This document shows, in pieces, positions 15,795 to 24,160 of a stretch of DNA of 64,000 nt. Below the pieces are notes generated by a model. That model ran no database searches and had not been told where the DNA came from. It saw only the letters and a list, made by a program, of their open reading frames with translations. Both the position numbers and the translations under genes were made by a program. The stretch comes from Anaeromassilibacillus senegalensis (GTDB lineage Bacteria; Bacillota; Clostridia; Oscillospirales; Acutalibacteraceae), in contig NZ_LN868537.1 of NCBI RefSeq assembly GCF_001261775.1, positions 496,001-560,000 of the forward strand, written 5' to 3'. How positions within the stretch are numbered: the stretch's first letter is position 1; each line of letters starts with the position of its first letter.

Positions 15795-18029
15795 ATGAAA
15801 GAAGATAATTTTGAATGGCGCTGCCTATTATACACGTTGAGGCCAGAATGTGAGCAGCAGGGCTTGCAGGTTCTGTACAAAAGTCTGTGGGACGATATGG
15901 ACGCATCAGAAGAGGAACAAAAATGGATAGAACAGGCGAGTGAAATCGTCGCCGGAAAGGAATGGCGGGAGAACTCTGGCCGGGGGCTCCAGTCAGTTTT
16001 TTATTTGCTCAACGGTGGGCGGGAAGAAAAAACTTTTTATCCAGGCCCGGCTGAGGAGCTGCAGTATCCCACCGAACGGGAAGTACCAGCGAAGGCGTTT
16101 TCGGAGCGATTGGAGGTTTGCTTGGAGGGGCTACTCCAGACAAAAGGGGATCCGGAGTGGGCTCTCGAAGTTTGCAGAAAACACCTGTCCTATTACCCGT
16201 CCGCCGTTCCCGGCGTATCCCTCTACCAGAAAACGCGTCTGGAAACCTGTCTGGCCAGATGCCTGAGAGACTCCAGTGAGGAAAAGCCGTTCCTGCTGAT
16301 GACCTGCGGCCTGCCGGGAATCCAAAAGTTTTTATACACGATCTCTGGTAAAGGCGTGTTAAAGTCCCTGCGAAGCCGGTCGTTTTATCTGGACCTGCTG
16401 GAAGAGCATTTGATGACAGAGCTGCTGAACCAGCTGGGGCTGTGCCGCGCGCATGTCCTGTATGTCGGGGGTGGGAGCAGCTATGCTCTCCTGCCCAATA
16501 CGTTGGAAACCGTCAATATTCTGGAGACTTGCCTGCGGAATATCAACCGCTGGCTGCGGAACCGATTTTCCGATGCACTGCAATTCCTGTACGCGTGGGA
16601 GCCCTGTTCGGGGGTCGAATTGCAGAACAAAGAGCCGGGGACCTATCAGGCGATTTTTGCCCGCCTGGACCAAAAGCTAGAGGAGCGCAAGAGCCGCCGG
16701 TTCGACGCGGAAGATTTGCGGAACCTGAATGCGCAAAAGATGCACGATGCGGGGAGAGAATGCCGAGTCTGCGCGGGAAGCAGACTTCTGGTGGACGATA
16801 AAGGTCTGTGTGAAGTCTGTCGGGAATTCCGAGATGTGTCGGCGGGTCTGGTGAACGACGGCCGTGTCGCGGCGATTTGCGGCGCCGTATGGAAGGATAA
16901 ACAAAACCATTTGACCGTTCCTTCTGCGGACGGTAAGGATTGGTTTGTATATATGCTGGAGGAGGACAGGCTGAAAGACCTCCAAAAAGCAATGGCGGGT
17001 ACGTCGGTCCGCGTCTATGCGGCGGATGGAAAACACCTGCCACTCCCGCTGGGCTCTTACGCCTATACGGCGGACGGCGTGACCATGCCGACCTTTGAGG
17101 AGCTGGCGAAGTGGGCGCGGGGAATCAAGCGGCTTGGTGTCCTCCGGGCGGATGTGGACAACCTGGGAAGCACTTTTACCAAGGGCTTTGAGCGGAATCT
17201 GCGAGATGGAACGTGTGGCTCCGGGCTGGCGCTGACGGCGTCCCTGTCCCAGCTGTTGACACAATTTTTCAAAATGTACCTGACAGAAATTTTGAAGGGA
17301 AAATACGGTCAGTTCCATCTTCTGAAAAAAGATGAGGGAATCGCTTGGGAACGCAAAGCGATTGTTGTTTACGCGGGTGGGGACGATATGTTTCTGGTCG
17401 GTCCATGGAATGAGATCGTGGAGTTGTCCGTGGACATATACAATTGTTTCCGGGGCTTTACGGGTGGAAAGTTGACCTTTTCTGCGGGCGTCGGTCTGTT
17501 TCCGTACCACTATCCCATCTATGCAATGGCGGAGGACACAGCTATATTGGAGAGCGAGGCCAAAAATATTAATAGATTAAAAAATGGATTGGCTCTGTTT
17601 GGCATGGAATTACGACAGGGGACAGGGGATAAGATGTGTTCCATTGCAAGGCATAAATATACATGGCCTCTTTTCAAAGAAAATGTGGTGAAAGACAAGC
17701 TTCAGCGATTGGAGGTCTACTTTGATAAGACCTTTGGACAAGATAGCGGTGGAGGAACAGCCTTTCTCTATCAATTGAAACGGTTTGCGGAAGAACTGGA
17801 CAAAAATCCGGCTGAAAAAATGAACTTGGCACGGTTTGCATATTTGTTGGCGCGTATGGAGCCGGGCAAGAAAGATCCGAAGCTTGCGGATTTGTATGCA
17901 GTCCTGTCTGTTGATTTGTACCGCTGGGTGCGTGATGATATAAGTCGTGGGATGTTATTGACGGCCATAGAATTATACTTGTGCATGGTCCGTAAATCGC
18001 GGAAAGAGGAGCGAGAAGATGGAGCGTGA
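15795..18029 (+). CDS. cas10: type III-A CRISPR Cas10/Csm1, HD motif lost, GGDD intact
   Basis: The 744-residue large subunit starts at ATG 15795 after GAGAGGAGG. Cas10 carries a palm polymerase that makes cyclic oligoadenylate when target RNA is bound, and usually an N-terminal HD nuclease that cuts single-stranded DNA. Here the palm motif GGDD is present (residues 528-531, in YAGGDDMFLVG), with the first palm segment LGVLRADVDNLG near 447-458. The zinc-binding CxxC pairs are at 323-326 and 339-342. The N-terminus, however, has CLLYTLRPE where the LLHDIGK motif is expected, so DNA cutting is probably lost. The stop overlaps csm2 by 11 bases. Confidence 0.93.
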   Translation: MKEDNFEWRCLLYTLRPECEQQGLQVLYKSLWDDMDASEEEQKWIEQASEIVAGKEWRENSGRGLQSVFYLLNGGREEKTFYPGPAEELQYPTEREVPAKAFSERLEVCLEGLLQTKGDPEWALEVCRKHLSYYPSAVPGVSLYQKTRLETCLARCLRDSSEEKPFLLMTCGLPGIQKFLYTISGKGVLKSLRSRSFYLDLLEEHLMTELLNQLGLCRAHVLYVGGGSSYALLPNTLETVNILETCLRNINRWLRNRFSDALQFLYAWEPCSGVELQNKEPGTYQAIFARLDQKLEERKSRRFDAEDLRNLNAQKMHDAGRECRVCAGSRLLVDDKGLCEVCREFRDVSAGLVNDGRVAAICGAVWKDKQNHLTVPSADGKDWFVYMLEEDRLKDLQKAMAGTSVRVYAADGKHLPLPLGSYAYTADGVTMPTFEELAKWARGIKRLGVLRADVDNLGSTFTKGFERNLRDGTCGSGLALTASLSQLLTQFFKMYLTEILKGKYGQFHLLKKDEGIAWERKAIVVYAGGDDMFLVGPWNEIVELSVDIYNCFRGFTGGKLTFSAGVGLFPYHYPIYAMAEDTAILESEAKNINRLKNGLALFGMELRQGTGDKMCSIARHKYTWPLFKENVVKDKLQRLEVYFDKTFGQDSGGGTAFLYQLKRFAEELDKNPAEKMNLARFAYLLARMEPGKKDPKLADLYAVLSVDLYRWVRDDISRGMLLTAIELYLCMVRKSRKEEREDGA

Positions 18030-18567
18030 TTGGCGGGAAGTACTGGGGCAAGAGTACGATATCCCTTTAAAGCAGACGGAACAAGAGCAGAAACGGAAAG
18101 GCGGGAAGGATGACATGAAAGACAACGAAAAAGAGAATATAAATAAGCCGGAATATTTAATAGATGATCGTGATTATGTCAAAATGGCAGATGAAAAGAT
18201 GAAATCATATGCTCGTTCAGAGGATCAAAAGAACCTGAGACCTATCATCGATTATCATAAACTAACCACCAGCCAGATGAGAAACTTGTATGCTCTTATT
18301 ACGCGGGTTTACAATAAAATGCGTGCGGGACAAAATATTGCTGTATCGGATTTGACTAATGTTAAAGTAAGAATGGTCTACGATGCAGGTAGAAATTCCG
18401 ATGTAGCAAAGTTTTTATTGAAGACAGAGCTCCTAACTGGTCTTAACTGGCTTACCGAGAATTTGGACGCTGAAGGAAAGATAAACAAAGAACTTTTTAC
18501 GCGCTATGCAAATTATATGGAGGCTTTGGTAGCGTATCATTATTATTACAGCAAAAGTAAGGATTGA
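18019..18567 (+). CDS. csm2: type III-A CRISPR small subunit Csm2
   Basis: A 182-residue helical protein. ATG 18019 overlaps the end of cas10 and follows AGAGGAG; an internal ATG at 18115 would give a product closer to the usual 120-150 residues. The conserved part is about residues 70-180, with KLTTSQMRNLYALITRVYNKM and VRMVYDAGRN...VAKFLLKTELL. Csm2 subunits line the crRNA-target duplex in the Csm complex. The first ~50 residues are charged and probably disordered. Confidence 0.9.
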   Translation: MERDWREVLGQEYDIPLKQTEQEQKRKGGKDDMKDNEKENINKPEYLIDDRDYVKMADEKMKSYARSEDQKNLRPIIDYHKLTTSQMRNLYALITRVYNKMRAGQNIAVSDLTNVKVRMVYDAGRNSDVAKFLLKTELLTGLNWLTENLDAEGKINKELFTRYANYMEALVAYHYYYSKSKD

Positions 18568-18579
18568 GAGGGAAAAAGC

Positions 18580-19320
18580 ATGTTGGAAAAAATTAAAATC
18601 ACAGGGCAGATAGAAGTTGTCACCGGCCTGCACATCGGCGCTTCGGACGTCTATGCAGCCATCGGCGCGACAAATTCCCCGGTTGTCCGAGACCCGATGA
18701 CGCAGCAGCCCATCATTCCGGGAAGCAGCCTGAAGGGGAAGATGCGCACCCTGCTCGTTAAATCCAAAACTGATAAATATATCTTAGAGGAGCCGAGTCA
18801 GGACCCTCAAATGATAGTGCGGTTGTTTGGATGCACTGCCAAAGACAAAGATACGCCGGCGATCCCCTCCCGCCTGCAATTTGTGGATTGCTTTTTGTCG
18901 GAAGGCTGTCTGAAGAATTTGCCGGATAGCGGTGCAACAGAGGTGAAAACAGAAAACACCATCACCCGTGCCACCGGTCAGGCGAATCCACGATCCATGG
19001 AGCGCATCATTCGTGGAACAGTTTTTGATTTTAACCTGTTCTATACGGTGGAGCGATTCTTCCTGCAAGGAGTCGATGCAAAAACGAAGCCGAAAAAAGC
19101 GGAAGAACAAATCCGAAAAGAGATTGCAGAGGATTTTGAAACGCTGGCGGATGGAATTAAGTTGTTGCAGCAGGATTATCTGGGCGGCCACGGGACGCGG
19201 GGTAGCGGTCGTATCGCGTTTTCAAAATTACAATTGGAAGCGGTGGGGTACAAAGGGGATTTGGGAGTATTGAAAAATATAATAAATGGTGAGAAACATG
19301 ATGGAACAATATCTGTATAA
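18580..19320 (+). CDS. csm3: type III-A CRISPR backbone subunit Csm3, catalytic Asp replaced by Asn
   Basis: A 246-residue RAMP protein with a strong ribosome site (GAGAGGGAA). Csm3 forms the helical backbone along the crRNA and normally cuts target RNA every six bases using an Asp (D33 in Streptococcus thermophilus Csm3, in the segment GAIDSPV). The aligned segment here is GATNSPV, with Asn at residue 32, read from AAT in the DNA. Other RAMP signatures are intact: IIPGSSLKGKMR (residues ~46-57) and GGHGTRGSGRIAF (~203-215). The protein therefore probably assembles and binds RNA but cuts it poorly or not at all. Confidence 0.93.
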   Translation: MLEKIKITGQIEVVTGLHIGASDVYAAIGATNSPVVRDPMTQQPIIPGSSLKGKMRTLLVKSKTDKYILEEPSQDPQMIVRLFGCTAKDKDTPAIPSRLQFVDCFLSEGCLKNLPDSGATEVKTENTITRATGQANPRSMERIIRGTVFDFNLFYTVERFFLQGVDAKTKPKKAEEQIRKEIAEDFETLADGIKLLQQDYLGGHGTRGSGRIAFSKLQLEAVGYKGDLGVLKNIINGEKHDGTISV

Positions 19321-20254
19321 GTTTCATTTCAATGGTTCCGTGCATCTGGGGCGGGAAGAAGGCCGCAATGTATTGCAATCGTCCGACATGCAGCTCCGTT
19401 CTGATACGCTGTTTGCCGCGCTGTGTGTAGAGGCGGCGCGTAGCGATGATAACATATTAAATCGACTTATCGGCGAGGCGGAGGCGGGACGCCTTTTGGT
19501 ATCGGACGGCCTGCCTTTCCGGGACAGGGAGCTGTTTCTGCCAAAGCCCATGCTTCTCCGTAGAGAGGGAACTGTGCCGATGGAGTCGAAACAGCGAAAG
19601 CAGCTAAAAAAGATTCCGTATATCCCGCTTTCAAAATGGAACGGTTATCTCGCGTTTTTACAGGGCGCAAAACCGCTGGACCAAGGCTTCGCGGACACCT
19701 GCAAAGACCTGTACTTTCCGGACGAGCGCACCTGCGCCGCGGTGCGCGGAAAGGAAGACCCGGACCCGTATTTAGTCAACAGCATACGGTTTAATGTGAA
19801 CTGCGGACTGTACGTCCTCTTAGCGTTTGAAACGGAGGAACTGCGCATCGAAGTAGAATCGCTGTTGGAGTCCCTAAGCGTCAGCGGTGTAGGCGGAAAG
19901 CGGAGCATGGGCTTTGGAACGTTCCGGTTGGAGCGCTGCGGCGCGTTGGCTGACGTATGCCCTTCGCTGTATAAGGGGATTACCAAGGAGGGCGCCGAGC
20001 ACTGGATAACACTGAACACTTCTTTTCCAACGGACGGGGAGTTGGAAGAAGTGATTCCTACTGCCGCATACGCCTTGTGCCGAAGGGGCGGATTTGTCGA
20101 TGGGATGGGGTACAAAAAGCGCACCATATACGCGTTTGCTGCCGGATCCTGCTTTGAAAAGCGGTTTTCCGGAGAAGTGGCCAATGTTGCGCCAGAGGGA
20201 TGCCGCCCGGCGTACCGGCTGTTAAAACCGATCTTTTTGGGGGTGGATGTATGA
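19298..20254 (+). CDS. csm4: type III-A CRISPR subunit Csm4
   Basis: A RAMP protein of about 318 residues overlapping the end of csm3 by 23 bases. ATG 19298 follows GGTGAG; an upstream ATG at 19286 is possible. Csm4 sits at the foot of the Csm complex, binds Cas10 and holds the crRNA 5' handle. Visible features are the N-terminal strand YKFHFNGSVHLG, LRSDTLFAALCVEA, and the Gly-rich loop VSGVGGKRSMGFGTF near residue 195. The stop overlaps csm5 by four bases. Confidence 0.9.
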   Translation: MMEQYLYKFHFNGSVHLGREEGRNVLQSSDMQLRSDTLFAALCVEAARSDDNILNRLIGEAEAGRLLVSDGLPFRDRELFLPKPMLLRREGTVPMESKQRKQLKKIPYIPLSKWNGYLAFLQGAKPLDQGFADTCKDLYFPDERTCAAVRGKEDPDPYLVNSIRFNVNCGLYVLLAFETEELRIEVESLLESLSVSGVGGKRSMGFGTFRLERCGALADVCPSLYKGITKEGAEHWITLNTSFPTDGELEEVIPTAAYALCRRGGFVDGMGYKKRTIYAFAAGSCFEKRFSGEVANVAPEGCRPAYRLLKPIFLGVDV

Positions 20255-21444
20255 ACCTCTTAACAATCCCGCTGACGCTGCACGTTCTGACACCCGTGCA
20301 TATTGGGTGCGGGCAGCAATTGATGAAAAAGGAATACGTACTTGACCTGGATAAAAACTGCGTATACGTTTTGGACACGAAGAAGTTCCTTCCATGGCTG
20401 GTTAAGCGCGGTTTGGACGATGCATATTTTACATTTGTGACGAGCGAAGAGAAAGATTTATATGAATGGCTTCGGGGTAATGACAAAAAAGAAGAGTGGA
20501 GAAAGCTTGTCCTCTATACAGTAGAGAGGGTATATGGAGATAAGGATATAAGAGTAATACGGCGGCAAAAAAGCAATTTATCACAGATAGCCGGCCAGGC
20601 AGCAAATAATCAGAGTGATAAATTTCTCCCTATTAACCTCATGATGAAGGATCCTTATGGGAGTCCATACATCCCTGGAAGCAGCTTGAAAGGCGCGATC
20701 CGCACAGCGTTGTTGAACCAGATAATTCAAGACGACGCAGAGGATGCGAGCATGCAGGAAGTGGTCGATCTATGCAATCAACTAAGAGAAACATTGTCCA
20801 ATCCAACAATGGATAATAAAAAAATAGAAAATTTAGCAAAGCAGATGCAATCTATAGAACAAGCTTGTCTACATAAATTAAAGCTGAATTTGGTTGCAGA
20901 TGATAGCGACGCATTGAGGTCCATCATGCGGGGAATATCTATTTCAGACAGCAAGCCTCTAAATGCTTGTACATTAACATTGTGCCGAAAAATCGACTAC
21001 GATGTGGGGGGCAAAAATCCGTCGTATATTCATTTACTAAGGGAGTGTCTAAAGCCCGGTACGGACGTGCGATTCACTATGACGCTGGATATGGATATTT
21101 TAAAGGACACAAAAATTGACAGGATCTATATTGAGAAAGCCATTAAGAACTTTTATATTCTGCAAAACCGAGAGGTTGTCAAAAAGTTTAGAGGATTTGA
21201 GTTTGCCGCAGAGGATAAACGCTGTGTACTCTATTTGGGCGGCGGCTGCGGCTTCCACTCGAAAACGCTGCTGCTGCAACTGCTGGGAGATAAAGTGACT
21301 CCTGGTACGGCCCGACTATTGCAATTCCTTTATAAGAGGGGAGGCCATAATAAGGGTGAAAGCGTTTCGCCGCACCGGCTTAAATGCACCTACTGCGGAG
21401 AAAGAGTATTAATGGGGAAGTGCGAGGTGCGGTTCGGTGGTTAA
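20251..21444 (+). CDS. csm5: type III-A CRISPR subunit Csm5
   Basis: A 397-residue RAMP protein; its ATG overlaps the csm4 stop. Csm5 caps the head of the Csm complex near the crRNA 3' end and helps recruit trimming nucleases. It has LHVLTPVHIGCGQQL at the start, YIPGSSLKGAIRTALLN (about residues 146-162) and a late Gly-rich LGGGCGFHSKT loop. A CxYC...C segment near the C-terminus (CTYCGERVLMGKC) could bind metal. The middle third has lower GC than the rest of the operon. Confidence 0.9.
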   Translation: MNLLTIPLTLHVLTPVHIGCGQQLMKKEYVLDLDKNCVYVLDTKKFLPWLVKRGLDDAYFTFVTSEEKDLYEWLRGNDKKEEWRKLVLYTVERVYGDKDIRVIRRQKSNLSQIAGQAANNQSDKFLPINLMMKDPYGSPYIPGSSLKGAIRTALLNQIIQDDAEDASMQEVVDLCNQLRETLSNPTMDNKKIENLAKQMQSIEQACLHKLKLNLVADDSDALRSIMRGISISDSKPLNACTLTLCRKIDYDVGGKNPSYIHLLRECLKPGTDVRFTMTLDMDILKDTKIDRIYIEKAIKNFYILQNREVVKKFRGFEFAAEDKRCVLYLGGGCGFHSKTLLLQLLGDKVTPGTARLLQFLYKRGGHNKGESVSPHRLKCTYCGERVLMGKCEVRFGG

Positions 21445-22213
21445 AATGTGTTTGGAGCTGGAAGAAACCCGGCAGGTTCCCCTTGTCCCCGAGGACGCCT
21501 ACTGCCTGTACGGCTGGCTGATGGAGCGCGTTTCTCCAGATTTTGCGGATCAATTGCACGAGAGTAATATGCGCCCTTTTTCTCAATACCTGTTTGTACA
21601 GCGGGATACGCCGTTCCGGGCGGAATACCATTGGAATCTTTTTACAGAGGAGGCGGCTCGGGAGATCACGCCTCTGCTGTGCCCATCCAAACCGGTCCTT
21701 TTGCGCGGTGGAGAGAAGCAGATCCGAATCCGGAGAGCGGAGCAGGAACCGTTTTTGACTGCGGATACGGTTGAGCAGTGCTTCACCGCGTTGGAAATCC
21801 CCACCTCTTACAAGATGAATTTTTTAACCCCGACCACGTTTAAAACGGAAGAACACTATGCGTTATATCCCACAGCGGAATTGATCGTAAAAAGCGCCGT
21901 GGCCCGCTTTGCGCAGTTGGGCAGCGACGTTGTTTTAGAGGATGAGAAAGTCATCGCGCAGCTGGCCGGCGCGGCCAAGATTACAACCTATTCCCTGCAT
22001 GCAAAAAAGTATCGAATGAAAGCGTCCTGTGTACAGGGATTCACCGGGTGGGTGCGGCTGGCGATCCATGGGCCGGAGCCGATGCGGCGGTTGTTTCGCC
22101 TGCTGATGAACGCGGCGCCGCTGACCGGAATCGGGATCAAAACCGCACTGGGAATGGGCGGCTGCAAAGTAGAAGAAACGTTTGGACGAGACTTAAAAAG
22201 GAATTTAATATGA
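21437..22213 (+). CDS. cas6: CRISPR crRNA-processing endoribonuclease Cas6
   Basis: A protein of about 258 residues. The start is either GTG 21437 (after GAGGTG) or ATG 21446; both overlap or touch the csm5 stop. Cas6 cuts the repeat in pre-crRNA to leave an 8-base 5' handle. Two RAMP folds are implied by the length, and the C-terminus carries the family's Gly-rich loop LTGIGIKTALGMGGCKV (about residues 232-248). SYKMNFLTPTTFK in the middle is also typical. The stop overlaps the next ATG (ATGA), so the following gene is translationally coupled. Confidence 0.92.
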   Translation: MVKMCLELEETRQVPLVPEDAYCLYGWLMERVSPDFADQLHESNMRPFSQYLFVQRDTPFRAEYHWNLFTEEAAREITPLLCPSKPVLLRGGEKQIRIRRAEQEPFLTADTVEQCFTALEIPTSYKMNFLTPTTFKTEEHYALYPTAELIVKSAVARFAQLGSDVVLEDEKVIAQLAGAAKITTYSLHAKKYRMKASCVQGFTGWVRLAIHGPEPMRRLFRLLMNAAPLTGIGIKTALGMGGCKVEETFGRDLKRNLI

Positions 22214-22947
22214 TTAAAACGAACATAAAATCATTGCTCAAAACAAAACAGACGTTGCTGGAAGCCAAACTGGACGTTTTATTTAGTCATCCAGTAACAA
22301 AAGGAGACCATTGCGAAGGCGCTTGGATTGACTTTTTTAGAAGCTTTCTGCCCAGTAAATTTGCGGTCGATAAAGGATTTGTATTTGATTGCGAGGGAAG
22401 TATTAGTGAGCAGATTGATGTGATAATCTACGACGCGCTTTATTCGCCGCTCATCTTTGGAACAGATGCAGGGGAGAAATTTATTACGGCAGAAAGCGTG
22501 TATGCGGTGTTCGACTCAAAGCCTGAAATCAATAAAGGAACGATTGGATATACGAATAAAAAAATTCAAAGCGTTGAAACCCTGCGTAGAACTTCGAGAG
22601 GTATCATCAGTGCGGGAAAAGAACTGCCTGCAAGGGGGCTACCACCCATTATTGGCGGAATACTTGCCATCAGATCAGTCGAAAAGAATGCCATTGAATC
22701 TTATATGAGAGAATTTCATTACATAGACGTAGGATGTGCCATCAAGAAGCATTCGTTCTTGGTTAAAAGAGATGAAGATAAAAAATTTTTATCCTGGGTC
22801 TGCAGTACAGAGGAAGAAACCGTTCTTGCTTTCTTTTACATGATATTGGACGAGCTTTATAAAATAGGAACAGTCCCAGCGATTGATATACGTGACTATG
22901 CAAACGCAACGTTGACAGACATAAAATTTGAAAAGGAGAACCAATAA
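22210..22947 (+). CDS. DUF6602 / PD-(D/E)XK-like nuclease coupled to the csm operon
   Basis: A 245-residue protein whose ATG overlaps the cas6 stop, so it belongs to the same transcript. Residues ~25-125 match, from memory, the DUF6602 pattern: GDHCEGAWIDFFRSFLP, then GFVFDCEGSISEQIDVIIYD, then ITAESVYAVFDSKPEINK. The spacing E36, D70, D102-x-K104 is that of a PD-(D/E)XK nuclease core with Asp instead of the usual Glu in the last motif. No CARF, HEPN or HTH domain is apparent in the C-terminal 120 residues. It occupies the place where csm6 commonly lies. A nuclease role in defence is inferred, not shown. Confidence 0.8.
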   Translation: MIKTNIKSLLKTKQTLLEAKLDVLFSHPVTKGDHCEGAWIDFFRSFLPSKFAVDKGFVFDCEGSISEQIDVIIYDALYSPLIFGTDAGEKFITAESVYAVFDSKPEINKGTIGYTNKKIQSVETLRRTSRGIISAGKELPARGLPPIIGGILAIRSVEKNAIESYMREFHYIDVGCAIKKHSFLVKRDEDKKFLSWVCSTEEETVLAFFYMILDELYKIGTVPAIDIRDYANATLTDIKFEKENQ

Positions 22948-23017
22948 AGAATCGAGAATTTTTGTTATATTGTACTTATAATGCGAAAACATTCATGGTA
23001 AATTCTAAAAGAGATAA

Positions 23018-23073
23018 ATAAGGCGTCTATCCCAAGCTCATATGCTTATGGGATAGGCGCCTTGTTTATTTTC
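23018..23073. terminator. terminator between csm operon and CRISPR array
   Basis: AAGGCGTCTATCCCA and TGGGATAGGCGCCTT form a long stem with one mismatch and AT-rich flanks on both sides. It can end the csm operon from the left and pre-crRNA from the right. The 70 bases before it, after the DUF6602 stop, hold nothing else that I can see. Confidence 0.8.
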
Positions 23074-23098
23074 CCCCTTACAGGGCACGGAGTTAAAC
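23066..23098 (-). repeat. degenerate CRISPR repeat at the trailer end
   Basis: About 20 of 33 positions match the array repeat, with the CCCCTTAC core kept and both ends diverged. A 36-base interval separates it from the first good repeat. Decay at this end marks it as the old, leader-distal end of the array. Confidence 0.65.
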
Positions 23099-23134
23099 CC
23101 TATGTCTGAACTTGAATATTGTATGTTCGCTCTG

Positions 23135-23976
23135 GTTTCCGTCCCCTTACGGGGCGTGGGTTTTGACTGAAAAGGATTACAACACCAAAAAACAAAAAAT
23201 TGTTTCCGTCCCCTTACGGGGCGTGGGTTTTGACCTTATCCACCATATAAAATCGAATGACGATGTTATGGTTTCCGTCCCCTTACGGGGCGTGGGTTTT
23301 GACCTTATCCACCATATAAAATCGAATGACGATGTTATGGTTTCCGTCCCCTTACGGGGCGTGGGTTTTGACTTATGGATCTCAACAATCTCGACGTCGC
23401 CAAGGTGTTTCCGTCCCCTTACGGGGCGTGGGTTTTAACCCTAACCCTGCTGCTACTCATATTAACAGCATAACGTTTCCGTCCCCTTACGGGGCGTGGG
23501 TTTTGACCAGACCACCAACCCGTGAGGCCGGAGGCATAATAAAGTTTCCGTCCCCTTACGGGGCGTGGGTTTTGACTGCCCGTTTGGGCGGTGCCTGTAC
23601 ATCGAGGAGCAGTTTCCGTTCCCTTACGGGGCGTGGGTTTTGACGAGGCAACTAAAAAGAAAGGTCCCCGTCTGACGACTTCCGTCCCCTTACGGGGCGT
23701 GGGTTTTGACAACGAAGTCGCAATGATACTTGTCCTTGGCGAAACTTCCGTCCCCTTACGGGGCGTGGGTTTTGACCATGCAGTAATAATGCAGGGTTTT
23801 TGCGGCAACCACTTCCGTCCCCTTACGGGGCGTGGGTTTTGACGTGTTTTAACGGGGATTGCCGTAAGCCGTGGATCACTTCCGTCCCCTTACGGGGCGT
23901 GGGTTTTGACTATTTTAAGTGTGACAACGGGCTATACTTTGTTACTTCCGTCCCCTTACGGGGCGTGGGTTTTGAC
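23135..23976 (-). CRISPR. CRISPR array, 13 repeats of 33 bases and 12 spacers
   Basis: Repeats begin at 23135, 23202, 23271, 23340, 23407, 23475, 23544, 23612, 23678, 23744, 23811, 23878 and 23944; spacers are 33-36 bases. Read on the plus strand each repeat has the palindromic core CCCCTTACGGGG and ends GTTTTGAC. On the minus strand it therefore starts GTCAAAAC and ends in GGAAAC or GGAAGT, the usual layout of a type III handle, so crRNA is probably transcribed leftward from a leader at 23977. The eight left repeats begin GTTTCC, the five right ones ACTTCC. Two spacers (23235-23270 and 23304-23339) are identical. Repeat 5 ends TTTTAAC and repeat 8 has one C-to-T change. Confidence 0.97.
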
Positions 23977-24160
23977 TGCACCCCTATTATACCCAGTATC
24001 CATGCGGGTTGTAAAGCCCAAAAGTGCGAATCTTACGGAAAACAGAAAATAAATATACCGGGTAAGAACGAATTATCGAAAAATCCAGGATTTATGCGAG
24101 GTGCGAATCTCCAAGGAAATCTATGTGAGCTTTAGGTTCGCACGCAAAGAATATAATTCT
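23977..24160 (-). promoter_or_regulatory. CRISPR leader
   Basis: AT-rich DNA directly beside the least diverged repeats, homologous to the stretch at 15482-15670. It contains the inverted repeat GTGCGAA ... TTCGCAC about 120 bases from the first repeat. A minus-strand TATAAT near 24195-24200 could be the -10 box of the pre-crRNA promoter, but no clear -35 box accompanies it. From 24161 to 24343 I see no gene. Confidence 0.72.

Noticed and set aside
23112..23842. Several open frames with repeated VPLRGVGFD peptides
   Set aside because: They are translations of the CRISPR repeats; the spacers between them are unrelated and no ribosome sites are present.
23135..23976. Spacers matching the prophage in this window
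   Set aside because: By eye I found no identical match between any spacer and the 1-15.4 kb prophage, but I cannot exclude partial matches without a search.
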